From the NCBI GenBank assembly GCA_028023455.1, contig JAQFVV010012400.1, positions 15,247,490 through 15,311,489 on the forward strand: 64,000 nt of DNA, in the 5' to 3' direction. Every line of letters starts with the position of its first letter. Position 1 is the stretch's first letter. Shown here piece by piece: positions 47,838 to 60,142 of the stretch. Under the pieces are notes generated by a model. It had not been told where the DNA came from, did not search any database, and saw nothing but the letters and a program-made list of their open reading frames with translations. The translations under genes and the position numbers were made by a program. The DNA comes from Epiperipatus broadwayi (Eukaryota; Onychophora; Udeonychophora; Euonychophora; Peripatidae).

Positions 47838-48550
47838 TGTTGTTGTTTTTACAAGCCACTACTGGACTATTTATATTCATTAATTTCAAAGAAATTTCTA
47901 TCAATAAATCTTTGCAAAACTGTGTTAAAATACATAATCATCTTTTAAAAAGTTAATATACAGACACATACACAAAATATGTACATAATATTCAAATCTA
48001 AACAACCCTATAATTTTAAATGACAAATACTTATTGAAACCCTGACATGTTTTTTTTTTTTAAATTTAATGAACAAAGAATTTAAGGGAACATGATTATT
48101 ATTCTTATTAAAACATTTTATCTCTAATTTCAACTCCGGATGATTCATAGCAGTATCAACTTTCATTGATTTACAAATTTCACAGAGACAGAAAATAACT
48201 ATTTTTTAACAAAGAGATTAAAACTTTTCTCTTTTTTTTTTTAGTCTCTCGTTTGAAAAAAAAAAAAATTATGCTTAGGAGTTGTTAAAAAATTGAACCT
48301 GAACATGTAAAAAAATATATATTGATGATAGAAGTTGAATCTAATATATATAACTACTTCAATAGAAATTAATGTGCTTGGAAGAAAATGCATGTAAAAA
48401 TATGTAATAATCAATGATGCGTTACTATCTCATATGAATTTACTTAATCAATCAAATTCAGATTTGCATTTCTCTAATTTTTAATTGTTGCTCAATATAA
48501 AATTTTCGAGACCAATTTCTCTCTATATATACATTTTATAAAAAAACCTA
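47838..48550. other. AT-rich non-coding DNA, no gene seen
   Basis: Begins with a short (TTG)n tract; the rest is A/T-rich with homopolymers. Confidence 0.45.
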
Positions 48551-48556
48551 TTCCTA

Positions 48557-49492
48557 TAGTGGTATGCAACCTATTTCTATTTGTGACCCCTTTTCTTAGA
48601 ATTTCTATGCAATCCCTAAAACTTTTTAATTAATTAAGAAATATAATAAAACATAATTTATGAAATAATTTTAATACATTCGAGTATAACTTACATTCAT
48701 ATAGGTACATATAGTTTTACATATATATAGATATTAAAAAAATTAAATGAAAAGAGAAATTTTAACAAATTTAATAAAAAACAAAAATAATTTAATAATG
48801 AATGTGAAACATATGCTTCCATAGAGCTCAAAATTGCTTCCACATTTATATTTACATTAGAAAGAGATTCAGTAAATCATTTTCTAAAGTTAATCCTGAT
48901 GATATTCATTCAATTTGATTTTAAATTTTTATTGCCTTTTTCTTCAGTTTAAGATAATTATTTCCAATAACCAGATCAATGAAATGGTATTTTTATATTT
49001 AAAAAAAAAAATGTATTTATTAATAAGCAGGAGTGATAACCAAATATGTAATTAACAATCAATATGGTTTTAAAAAAATACTTAAACAAATATAATAAAC
49101 AATTTAAAAGCATAAGCAGAATGCATTGTAATATCATCAAGTTTTGCATCACACCACACATCTTGATTTTGCATATTCTAATTTATTTAACTAAATGGAG
49201 AAGAGAGAGTGGTACAAGATAACCACAGTGTGATTACTGTTGGATTAAACTAATCTGATTTCTATTAATTTAGTTTATAAATATCATTTGTTTTATTATG
49301 GATATTTCCCAAACTAATTAATATCAGGTTAATATAAAAATTATGCATTATATTTACTTTTTTTTTTTTATTTAAAAAAAACAACAACTTATTTTTTGTT
49401 ACACATAAACTTCTTATGAATTCCATGATTGCGAAAAAACATTCACCATTCCCTCAAGAGATCGTGCACAATCCACAGGTTGCATACCATTG
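48557..49492. mobile_element. Probable old hAT-type non-autonomous element
   Basis: TAGTGGTATGCAACCT at 48557 and AGGTTGCATACCATTG ending at 49492 are inverted copies over about 14 bases with one mismatch. They resemble hAT termini (CAGTGGTnnnCAACC), as in the element at 31165. The subterminal GTGACCCC is also hAT-like. The interior of about 900 bp is A/T-rich without a transposase. No 8-bp duplication is recognisable, so the element is old or the pairing is coincidental. Confidence 0.55.
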
Positions 49493-49494
49493 AG

Positions 49495-51500
49495 CTAGAG
49501 ACTTGAAGCAGCTACAATTTCTTCAATATTTAAAACTAAATTAACAATACATGAAACAAGGTTTTTTTTTATTTTTTCATCAAATATATAACAATACTAT
49601 CAATTTAATTTACATTTGCTTATTTAAACACCATTGGAATGTTTTTAAATAATAGTGATTTCTTTCTCTGCCTTTTATCCCCTTCTCTCTTTCTCTCTGC
49701 TTCACAAGCAAAAATTAAATATAAATCAGCAGTTTAGTATAGTGTGAGTGACAAACTCCAACTCACTAAAGTCTTATACTTTCAATTCCTGTATATGAAT
49801 AGCACTTGACTTCCCAAGTGATTAAACATTTAATTATTTCCCTAAATACTAAATGGCAGTAAAAGCAGATGACTACAACAAATTTTTGATAAGTTAACAT
49901 GATAGATATTTCTTTGTACCCATTTAATAGCTAGTTTTTACTTGAAATTTCAAACATAAAATTTTTTTGAACAAAATCATCTTGCCTGCAATATCTTTGT
50001 AAGTCTAACACTAAAACAGAAACTCTATTTTAGTTTCAAATAACAAATATAATATAAAGCTTGTTGTAAAGACTTTGTAAACATGTCAACTATCCCAAAA
50101 CTTTGTTGAAGAAGACTGATTTCACTATCATCTAGTGTCTATTGGTTTTCTCAGTAGTTATATTTTGACTTTTAGAATGAAAAAATATTATCACCAATTT
50201 AATTAAATGTAGCGTGGATCATTATGTGGTACTTTGGAATGTTTAAAAGATGCCATTGAAAACCATTAATGAGTAATCAAATTTAGTTTTCATATGCATT
50301 TAAAGGCTCCTTAAAATATTGTTCAAATTTTAAAATAATTTGAGTTAAAAGAGTGATAAACAATGTCAAACTACCATTGTTGATGATCAAATACAAAATT
50401 ATAGTTTGACCATGATATTTTATTATCTACTCCAAACAGAAAACTTTAACATATAAACATAGGGTTCATAAACACTACTTGAAGATGCATGTTACCAACA
50501 CTGCTATGCATATTACACAAATAACAGTTCTATGTAGTAAAGTATTATTATTATTACTATTGATTATTAACAAAAATAATAAATAATTTTATTTTTAAAA
50601 TTTTTAATTGATTAATTAAAAAAAAAAAATCTAATTAGTTTTTCACCACTAGATGGGTAGTGTTGCTAAATGATAAAAGAGATTAATTTATTTTGGAATA
50701 TAAATTAATAAAAACTATGAATGCAAAACAAATGCTTAAAAATATTCTTGAAAAGAGTTTTAATATTATAAGTCTTGATAAAGATTATTTCAAAATTAGA
50801 AAAATAAAATGGGGAAGCTTGATAATCTGAAGCTTTTTAAAATAATGTAAAGTTCACTATTAATAATATATATTTTCATGTATTTTGATAAAGATAAATA
50901 ACTGCAAAAAAAAAAAAAAAGACTAGGTATTATGAAGAAAAAGTATACATTAATTTATGTTTAAATGGTATCTTTATAACAAATTAATAAAAAAAATGTT
51001 TATACATAAATGTAAGAATTGCTTTAAGAAAAAATCTAATATAAAATTAGTCTTCATTTTCTTTTCATTACTGATATGGTACAAAAATTTAAATAAATAT
51101 TAAGATTAAAAATATACATATATTCTTTTACACTGGCTACTAAATTCAGCAGAGTTCAATATTTCCATCAGGATATGTCTAAAAATATACTTGTGTGAAA
51201 TGAAAATATTAAAAACATCTTATTATCACATATGAAAATGAAAAAGCAATGGTATTGGACAGGAAATGGTATAGAAGAAAAAGGTAATAAGTGTTGTAAT
51301 ATACATTATAGCTCTAATATAAATTACAAAAGATTTGGGACATATTACATTGAGCCCTTGCTTTTATTACAGATATAAGCTTATCATGGATAGTGCTAAA
51401 TAGCTACATCCATTATTATTTTGATTTGATTGTTTAATTATTGTTCATTGCAAAGAATTTTCAGAACTCTCAAACCTCTTAAACAAATATATATATATAC
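49495..51500. other. AT-rich non-coding DNA, no gene seen
   Basis: A/T-rich, with runs of A at about 50620 and 50906. No supported feature. Confidence 0.45.
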
Positions 51501-51509
51501 ATATTATAA

Positions 51510-51680
51510 CGGTTGGGGAAAATTGGAGTCTTACCATATCTGCCATACAAGGGCGCCACCAGGCCATTCAAACCTGGAAAATTTATATAGTAAGCAGATA
51601 CTTACTGCTAAGATCCAATTTTGTTTTATTATTTGGCCGTTAGCCCATGTCACTAGCTCAAGGAGATGCAGAGACTTTAA
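51510..51680. other. GC-richer island, unidentified
   Basis: About 170 bp of balanced composition (AAGGGCGCCACCAGGCCATT, TTGGCCGTTAGCCCATG) in A/T-rich surroundings. Frames are open on both strands for about 75-100 codons but contain no domain. A SINE-like repeat or a non-coding exon are possible; I cannot decide. Confidence 0.3.
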
Positions 51681-51954
51681 TATAAAACTTCTTAAAAATA
51701 TAAATACATTTTTAATATTAAAAAAATAAAATAAGCCATTGCCAGTAATAACACACAAAAATTATTTATTAACGCACATATATAAATATTTGAATTTGAG
51801 GAATAAAATTTAGATATTATTAATTTTAAATTTAAATTATTGTTTTAGAAAATCCGCACAGATGAACCTTTTATAGAAGTTTGTTTTATAATGTTGAGTA
51901 TATATTGCTACATAGATTACTCATTTAAAAACTTTTCAAAACAATCATTCAATC

Positions 51955-52385
51955 TCAGACTAAAAGTTCGCAGCCAACCCAACGCTTGCTTCCGGATATA
52001 CAGATGCAACCAATACAATATGAAGATGCTAACATAAAACCACTCTGTCAGGAATGTGCATCTGCAGTGTGATATTATTTGAAGGACATGATCCTCGTCC
52101 AGTACAGGAATGTGTGCCTGTCTGGCGAAGGAATTATGTATATGATATTTGAGAGAAATGCTATGTATGGGGGAAAGTGGTCTATCTGCCGACTTATAGT
52201 CCCTATCCATAGAGCTAAGGAAGTCAATGTCACAGCAAATACATCTGCGTACATTGCAACACAATGACTACGCCTTTGGGTTCTGCATTCAGTTGGGCTT
52301 TGCCTGTATGCTAAACACGCTTCACATTACACTGATATAAACACCCATATATCCCTCCACCAGCATTGACCTAACTACAAAACAT
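51955..52385. other. GC-richer island, candidate exon or old repeat
   Basis: About 400 bp with markedly higher G+C than its flanks, containing a 115-codon minus-strand frame (51917-52264) and a 62-codon plus-strand frame (52079-52267). Neither translation has a recognisable domain, signal peptide or repeat; the minus frame is Cys-rich at its start and ends in a hydrophobic stretch. Neither end shows a convincing splice site. It could be a host exon, an untranslated exon or a decayed mobile element. Confidence 0.3.
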
Positions 52386-55300
52386 ATAGCCTGAAATTAA
52401 AACCCTTTAAAATAAACATAAATGAATTTAAATATAAAATTATTAATTGAACAATTGCTAAGGGAAATTTACAATAAAGTAAACCCAATGGCACTCATCA
52501 TAAGGTTCCGCATTGACAACAACAACTTAAAATATATATATAACAGTAAATATGTTTAGACACTCAGCATGAGGTGTTGTATTTACCAATATATATACAT
52601 TTTCATGTATAAAAAATATTAAAACATAATCAACATAATGAATCCATGCATCTATCTACACCCAACTTAAAATTTAATACATTTTTTTGATTTCATTAAT
52701 AAATATTAATAAAGAAAATGGAAATAATTGAATTGGCAAACATATATAAAAAAATATAAAAATAAATATTAATAACTGATTTAATCTTTCGTGTTGGTCA
52801 GATAAGAATTTATAGTTTAAACTTAGTTAGGCCTTAATTATTTAAGAAATTATTCAAAGTTCATTTAGCAAAAGTTTATAATGATTTGAGTTCATAATTA
52901 TACTTTACATTAGAGGAGCTCCTGGTTCCTTATGCCAATTCCAGCGAAGTCTTTATTATTCAAAATTTCAGAGAAAATCGGTCTGTTGTTCATACCATAG
53001 TTATCAATCCAGAGGCTGCCTTAGCTGGTTGATCCTGGAACTATTTTATTGTAGAACACAGATGATTCAGGGTTTACAATAGTGCCATTCATATTTCAAC
53101 AGTCACTTCATTTGAAATTAGTAAGAGGGTGAAACATGCATCTTTTCATTCTCCTCCTCAAAAATCAAGCTGGAACTGTTTTTAATTTGAATTGTTTTTT
53201 TTTTTGTACTTATCCTCCAGATTCACCGAACATAATTTCCTGTTCCCGTTGTTTTCATTAGGGTCCAAGTGTTGGTTGACCTTCCACAAACTGGTAACGC
53301 AAAATTTTTATATCTCTTATCTGACTTTTAATTATATAAGAGCCCCAAGGGCTAGTTTGCTTTTCATTTAATTAATAAAACAATCATTTCCATTTACTAA
53401 GATACATAGGAATCTTAAAATAAAAATTAATATTTATTTCTCTTTTCATTTATGTTACTTTTTAACAAAAATATTTTATCTTTAGATCTTTACTTTTTTT
53501 ATATATATATAAAAAAAAGTACATTCAAATACTTTTTAAAAAAAAAACCTTTTAAAGTTTTCCATCTGTGTGATATATATATATATGTTAAACATAACTT
53601 TTTAATTTTGGCTTTTAGTTTTTAATAAATGATTTTATTTAAGATTATTTTCCCCATTACTTTTAAATTTTAAAATAATGTAATGGCATATATATACCGT
53701 TACAATATAAAGATATTAAATAAAGTGTAGCCACTATTCCAAATATCCCTTGTGTACATGATATATTGTGTATAATAAATAATATTTTATTGATAGGCTT
53801 TGATTACAATACAGTAGATATTGTTTATTGTATTGTAAGTGAACAGTACAGTATGTATTGTACCATCCATTGGTATCTTAGGGTTTATATGATTCATGTT
53901 CTTTGTATTCGATGACCAAATTACGTTCAATTTACTAATTCCCTTATTTAAATATTTCCGATAATTTTATTGAGCGCAATTATTTTTCCTGGTCGCACAA
54001 CTCGCTTAACATAACTAAACATGAATAATAGTGGAGAACAGAACCAGCTTTTAATTTATCTCTAAGGTGCCAAAATTCCACACAAGAATTCACTGCCCTC
54101 CCCCCTATCTTTACTAGTTACTATTATCAAATTATTTGCTCCACCTGGAGGATTGTATTTTCTAATGGAGTATCAGCAATTTATTTGGTAAAGTAATAAT
54201 TGTTGAATTTAAATAATTTTATCCTATTAATAACAAACGTAAATAGACAATAACCCAAGTTCAATTCTTGGGATTTATTAAATTATAATTAATAAATAAA
54301 TTCAAATGGCTATTAAACACAATTGTTTTCTAAGATCCAAATTCTTTTTTTTTCCATATAGTCAGACATAACACAGCATTTGCTATACTTACAATTCAAG
54401 AAAGTTACCACTTTTAAACTACAAAATAATGTCTCTTATTGGTAAGTTGAATTGTTCAATTTATAATACTGTGTAGATTACCATGCATGGATTTTGTTCT
54501 GGCAGGGATCAATTTTATACTCTTATTCCAGCTTGTAGGCAGCCCGGGGTTCAAGTTTTAGGTAGATGATGGTTTCACTCTCAGCAGTTTAAGACTTCAG
54601 GAAAGAAGAAATATTGGCAAATGAATTTACTCTACTCACACATATTATTATTCAATACACTGGTAAGAGTAGATTGGCACAATTTTTTATGACTTTGTAG
54701 AAGATCAATTCTATAGTAAACTGTTCTTCTTTAGAAGATGAAGATCTAAGACTCCTGATGCACAATGTATTTGCTTTTTATACCCCCTCCCTGATTTTAA
54801 TCAGCACACACATCCTGTTGACACCTTTTAACTTTGACAAAATTTAAAGTAATTTTGTCCAAAGTCATCTTTTTCCCCTTTGGTGACCATCTTTTATGAC
54901 AGCAATGGAATGCTGTGACTTAAGCTTTCAAATGTTGCTAATTAATTTTGCAATAAGAATTTATTTTCTTATCTTAGCAAAAATCAAGATAACATTTTGT
55001 TATTCTCTTTGTATCTTCTTTTTAATTTACACAAAATATATATATAACTTACATTGTCTAAAAAAAAAAAAAAAATACAATCAGATATTTAAAAAGAAAA
55101 ATATTATTTTCTTTTCGGAAATTTGGTAATTTAAAATTCTAAATTGACAATGCAGCTTATACCAAAACAAATACAGTACAGTATATATAATGGAATTTTT
55201 ATGTGTATTATATGCACTTTTAAATTAAGATTATAATATAAAATAAATTTTTAAAAAATAATAATGTAGTTATTAATGATAAATTGAGAAAACATATTTT

Positions 55301-55400
55301 CATATATATTTACAGTGCTGTGTGTATTCAATAATTCACATTCATTAAACAAATAATAAAACTTACTTTCTGATGCAATACAAGACAATCATATGATTAA
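52386..55400. other. Mixed non-coding DNA with GC-richer patches
   Basis: Patches at 52910-53350, 53940-54110 and 54470-54610 are less A/T-biased than usual and may be old transposon pieces, but no motif could be recognised in either strand. The parts between are A/T-rich. A plus-strand frame at 54896-55129 has no domain. Confidence 0.35.
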
Positions 55401-55405
55401 TAATA

Positions 55406-55504
55406 TTTTTTTTTCTCGTGTGTCAAAGCATCGGCTGCGAAGCGAACCTGCAAACCCAGGACAACTGCTTGTAAGGCAGCTGTGCTCGACCACCAACGCT
55501 TGAC
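55406..55504 (-). repeat. tRNA-Val-like SINE, copy 4, best preserved
   Basis: On the minus strand a 72-nt tRNA-like region spans 55499-55428. The 5' GCGTTGG can pair with the 3' CCGATGC as an acceptor stem, the anticodon arm is CTGCCTTACAAGCAG with anticodon TAC (Val), and GGTTCGCTTCG is a B-box. The T stem is mispaired, which argues against a working tRNA gene. The family tail TTTGACACACGAG and an A run (the T run at 55407-55414) follow. A minus-strand reading frame runs through it, but that is read-through of a repeat, not a gene. Confidence 0.8.
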
Positions 55505-55880
55505 AATATATAGATTTAAAGCATTTTCCATTTTAGCCAAGAAATTGTTCCTTACTTTAGTTAAAACTTTAATTATTTCATAGGTGCAGTGGAAGAACTG
55601 CTTTTCCATCTTTATAATTTCTGAGTGAAGATTCATTCTTTTAAAACATATGGCCTATTTCAGAAAATGACTTCCCAACTTTCCTTTCTAAATCAATGAC
55701 TTGTCTTGTCATTTAATTAAAGTATTTTATGATTTTCTTTCTTTTTTCTTTTTGATTTATCACTCATTTTTGTATAAAATATTTTTAAAAAGATGTGACA
55801 CATACTGTGTATAGTCTGAAACGGTTTGAAAAAAAAATGCTAAGACAAAATTCTATATACATGCTTACAGCTTCAGTATT
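55505..55880. other. AT-rich non-coding DNA, no gene seen
   Basis: No repeat or frame of interest apart from the end of the SINE read-through frame. Confidence 0.45.
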
Positions 55881-56083
55881 AAACTGTATTTAAGTCATAA
55901 AAAATGTGAAAAACTGTATTTAAGTCATAAAAAATGTGATTAAATAAATTCATGTTTGAGATTTGAAAACATATTAACTGAGGGGAAAAAATGGCTGCCA
56001 CTATACTGAGATAAAACATGATTAAATAAATTCACATTTGAGATTTAGGGATATATTTAATGAGAAAAAAATGGCTGCCACCA
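55881..56083. repeat. Two adjacent tandem duplications
   Basis: A 30-bp unit is duplicated head to tail (55881-55910 and 55911-55940, one mismatch at the last base). The next unit, about 81 bp, starts TGATTAAATAAATTCA at 55938 and again at 56019; both copies contain ATGGCTGCCAC. The first pair is nearly identical, so recent; the second has diverged. Confidence 0.85.
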
Positions 56084-58547
56084 TATCAAGGTTCATACAA
56101 TTTAATAAGTTTGTAAATATCAATGTTTTTATCATTTGTATGTTTACATTTTTTTAAACTTACATTATTTTAAATAGCACATAAATGGAAGTCATGTATA
56201 TTGATATAGTATAGTTCTCGCTGCTTCACTGTATACAGAAAGCATTTATGGTCACTTGGCTAATTTTACAACCAATTTATTTAAATTATTATACATACCA
56301 TTTTATATTACTTTGTTTCATTCAACGAAAAAGAACTATTAATCAAAAAGTGATAATAGCACATTATTACTGTCAATCAGTATACAATACAATTTAAAAA
56401 AATTTACAAGTGCATCACATAGAATATGAGTTTCTATTAGAACTGGCTTCATCGGTACATATCAGATAATTATAAAAACAAAAAACCCATAGACGATGGA
56501 TAACATAATAAGGAATTTAAAATATGCATTATACTCACTGATAATTATAATAATGTCTTTCACTTTCCAATATTTATTAGGAAAAAAAAGATAGATGACT
56601 AATTTACATAAATGGATATACTGTGCACATTAAAACAAGATGCAAAAATATTTTCATAACTGTCTCTTAACTTGTTCAACAGGTCTCAAACAGCTTATGT
56701 ATTATTATTTTCTATTATAATCGTGCTCCTGTTCATTTTTTCAACTGACTTTAATAAGAGAAAAATAATTTTATCCTGAATAACACAATTATCTTCAAAA
56801 ATTCTTCCATAATTCTGTTAATTCCAAATACGTGTAAATATTGACATATAAATTTTCAGAAAAATAATTATATTTACAAACATAACAAATTCATTAATGT
56901 AGATTTTTTTATTCAAAAACACTTTTCAGACTATAAGTAAATTTGAAAGGAAAAAAACATATTAAATTTAAAAATACAAAACAACTTCAACTTGTGAAAA
57001 TGATATCAATCCACATGTTGTGCATAAATCAAAGTATACTTAGATCAGAATAATTTATTATAAAATAAATCTTTACAATAATAATAATAGGAAAAAAGAG
57101 CACATGTAATATAATATATTATCAGTACAATGCAATAAAAATAAAATACAATATTTATCAGTATTGGCAAAGCAAGTCTCCTAACTGTTGAAACCAATAT
57201 ATATTGTATATTATTAATACCACAAAATGTTCATAAATATGCATGGGAAGTTATAACTGCATATATGAGCTAAGCACACTGAATGAAGAAATGCTATGGT
57301 AGCAGAGGTCCTACTGCATATATAAAAAAATTAAATGTGCATCATTCAATTTATAAACATATTTCAACAAATACATTAAATTCTTAATTTAGGACTCATA
57401 TGCATATTTCATAACTGAGATGACAATGAGAAAAAAAGATGGGGGAAAAAACCTAAAATATATATATCCCACATCCTAATCTTTTCTATACTTCATTTTA
57501 TTTCTAGCTTCATTTTTCTTTATATATATTTCATTTTATTATAGGAGCCAAAAAGTAATATTTTTAAAAATTTAATATCACATGGTCAAAAAAAAAACTA
57601 TTTAAGAAAATAAATAATTATTTATTTTAAAAAACAGTTTACTGATTATCATCCAATACCTTTTATAAAACTAAATTTGAAAAAAAAAAATTACAAATTT
57701 TATTTGCCAAAAAATTTTCTGTAATCATAAAATGAACTTTGCAATTGATAAAAAAACAGGAATCATATTTTTTTTAATATTAAAATTTGTTTTGATAAAT
57801 TATTTCATTTTAGAAAATTTTCAAAATCATCTGCGTTTGCATCATGCAAATGACAGAAATCTTGTCTGATACTTTATAATTTCAAAGCAGTGATTCAAGA
57901 TCTGATTTTTTAAAATGACATCTAGAAGTAGAAATTAAAAGTTTTATTACTCAATATTTGACTAACACAATATATACTATTTCTATTAATATGCACATTT
58001 TCCTGACGAAATTACACTGAGAATAGTAATTGTATAAACAATGTTTCAAAGGGAATTTTCATTTTTCTTCAAAGCAATGTTTAATCAATCAAAGATATCA
58101 TTTTATTGTAAAATAGCATATAATTCCCATCCATCAATTAATCATAATAAGATATATTTATAAAGAAATGTTATTATATATAAAGATTTTTTATTCTATA
58201 GCTTATCTATACTAGATTTTAAAAAAACTAAAAATGATTGGAAAAAATTTAGTGAAATTTATTTAATTTCAAGGTAAATAGGTAATAAAAATGTTGCTTT
58301 ATAAAACAAGACATAAAATGTTCTCTATTTAACATTCAACATTTTGGACAAATCAAATACTATGGTGTAAAAATTGTAAATTTGTAGATTTATTTTCTGT
58401 TAGAAAATATTTTTCATATTTCTAAATATTTTGTATTCAAAATTAAAATTTATAGTTATATAAAAGTTTTCCATCTTTCTATACTTTCAGTAAGTTAATA
58501 TATTTTCTTAAAATTAATTTTCAGCTATCTTAATTTAAAATATATAC
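56084..58547. other. AT-rich non-coding DNA, no gene seen
   Basis: Low-complexity A/T sequence. No motif found. Confidence 0.5.
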
Positions 58548-58893
58548 TGCTATGTCTTATCTCACTAATTTCCAGAATAAAAATAACAAATTTAGTATAG
58601 AATATTAATTTCTTAAGGACACAAAGGAACAGTGACTCAGACTTCAATTTATACAATTTAATATACACATTAATATATACAAGCATAACATGTATAATGT
58701 AGATATATGAATCAAAATGCTATTCTAATTTATATAATCCAATCACAGTTAATTAGGAATATAAGTTCTTCCACACATTAAATCTTTACCTGGAGACCCT
58801 TAAGACATTTAAAATAATAATAAGACGGGGTGATCTTTTTTGACACTAGTCAACCTATTGATGTCCATGAGCTGAAATCCTAAAAATAAGACA
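58548..58893 (-). repeat. 3' LTR of the Gypsy-type element
   Basis: A 346-bp segment bounded by TG...CA on either reading. Its first ~120 bases (plus strand) align with 63876-64000, the start of the other LTR (shared TGCTATGTCTTA, AATAACAAATTTAGTA, CAGTGAC and TAGACTTCAATTTAT blocks), at about 85 percent identity by eye. On the minus strand it begins TGTCTTATTTTTAGG directly after a purine-rich AGTGGGGGA, a good polypurine tract for plus-strand DNA priming. It should hold the polyadenylation signal for the minus-strand transcript. Confidence 0.8.
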
Positions 58894-58902
58894 TCCCCCA
58901 CT
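58894..58902 (-). promoter_or_regulatory. Polypurine tract of the Gypsy element
   Basis: Minus-strand AGTGGGGGA lies immediately before the TG that opens the 3' LTR. This is the expected position and composition for the RNase-H-resistant primer of plus-strand synthesis. Confidence 0.6.
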
Positions 58903-58903
58903 G

Positions 58904-59745
58904 GTTTATTTCACTGCTTCACTTTGGTGACATGATTGCCTTGAAGACAACAAGAGCATATGTTGCTTTTTCCCCAATTTATATACTTTCAGTCCATTTA
59001 CTTTGGAGTAATTAAACTCATTGGAGAAAATCAGGGTGGTGGAGATATCAACAGTTTAATGTTGCCTCTGTAAATTTCATTAGTATTTTAACTCATATTA
59101 ATTAAATTTTCTTCATTATGTGATTATTTTTTCCTTCAGATAATAGTTACTGTACACAATACATTTTAATTATGTACTTTATATTACTGCAATTCAATTA
59201 ATCTGATTCTGGTTATTTCTTATTTATCTATTTATTTCCTCTCTGTAAATTAATTTCATAACTTAAGAAAATGTGTAACATTAAAATATAAATATTTTAA
59301 TAATCCTACTCATATGCCAAAAAAAAACAAAACAGATTACTATGTTTTACACAATCTCATAATTTTTATGGCCTCTGACTTTTATATTGGGACCTGGGTG
59401 ATTTATATTGGACAGTTGGTTCTGCGAGTATCTGGTTTAGCACTTCTATTACTGCTTCAGCTTCACTATATTCTAACAAGTCTGCTGTTGCTCTTGAACT
59501 CTTTCATCAGGTTGCTATCTATTTTCTGTTTTCTGCAAGTTTTGGTCATTTCTTTTCTATCAGTTCTTAGGGCTACTGGTAACCTGATGACATCTATTGA
59601 TTCATTGGCGGACATGATTTATATGTCTTCGATATTCTGTTCCATTCTGCATTTGAATGGTTACTATTTGCTTGGATAGTTTGCCGATGACTATATCTTC
59701 AATCTATTTCTTTTTGTTCATGTCATATATCGAACTTTATCACCT
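58904..59745 (-). pseudogene. Gypsy pol C-terminal tail and 3' untranslated part
   Basis: Just downstream of the integrase core on the minus strand, about 59600-59400 can be read as a Ser/Arg/Lys-rich tail (PVALRTDRKE and so on), like the basic tail after integrase in this group. Below 59400 the sequence is A/T-rich and non-coding up to the polypurine tract. A plus-strand frame (59314-59679) over the same DNA is hydrophobic and judged to be a shadow. Confidence 0.4.
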
Positions 59746-59746
59746 A

Positions 59747-60133
59747 TCATACTGAAGTTTTCATCCATAGTTTTATAAGTAATTTCCTGCCTATTATCAA
59801 CTCAGCTGGAAATTTACCTGTAACCATCGATGACATGGAATGTTGATATAGCATAGCATCATATAAAGCTTCTTGCATGTTATTACTCTTTCTCAGGGCC
59901 TTTTTAATTTCTTGAACAGCTTTCACAGCCAAGCCATTTGATACAAGATGATATGAGGATGCACAGCTATGTTTGATTCCTTTATTTTTAAAGAAATCTT
60001 CCATTTCTTGAGAAGTGAATACAGTACCTCTATCGGAAACAATTATTTCTGATAATCGATGGCATAAAAAAACTGCATTTAAACTTTGTATGGTTTCACT
60101 AGCACTTGTATTTTTCACAATGCAATATTCCAC
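59747..60133 (-). pseudogene. Gypsy integrase catalytic core, C-terminal half, inactive
   Basis: A 128-codon frame carries the second half of a retroviral-type integrase core (rve), which joins element DNA to the chromosome. IVSDRGTVFTS holds the second catalytic Asp. Exactly 36 residues later, in SNGLAVKAVQ, the catalytic Glu of the DD35E triad is replaced by Val (usual text 'NGLAER'). The usual His-Pro before it is also changed (YHLVSNG). The first Asp, the HHCC zinc domain and everything upstream are lost: the frame starts right at the edge of the inserted hAT element. It is therefore dead by truncation and by active-site loss. Confidence 0.88.
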
Positions 60134-60142
60134 TATTTAGTG

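Noticed and set aside
53020-53045. rRNA-like TTAGCTGGTTGATCCTGGAA
   Set aside because: It resembles the start of 18S rRNA (CTGGTTGATCCTGCCAG) only over about 14 bases. The flanking sequence does not continue as rRNA.
55428-55499. Functional tRNA-Val gene
   Set aside because: The T stem is mispaired, and the fixed tail plus poly(A) recurs at other loci, so it is a SINE.
55397-55636. 79-codon minus-strand frame containing a tRNA-like part
   Set aside because: Half of it is the SINE translated in one frame. Such read-through peptides are a common false prediction.
59314-59679. 121-codon hydrophobic plus-strand frame
   Set aside because: It lies antisense to the Gypsy pol tail. Its Leu/Ile-rich composition comes from the complement of a charged tail.
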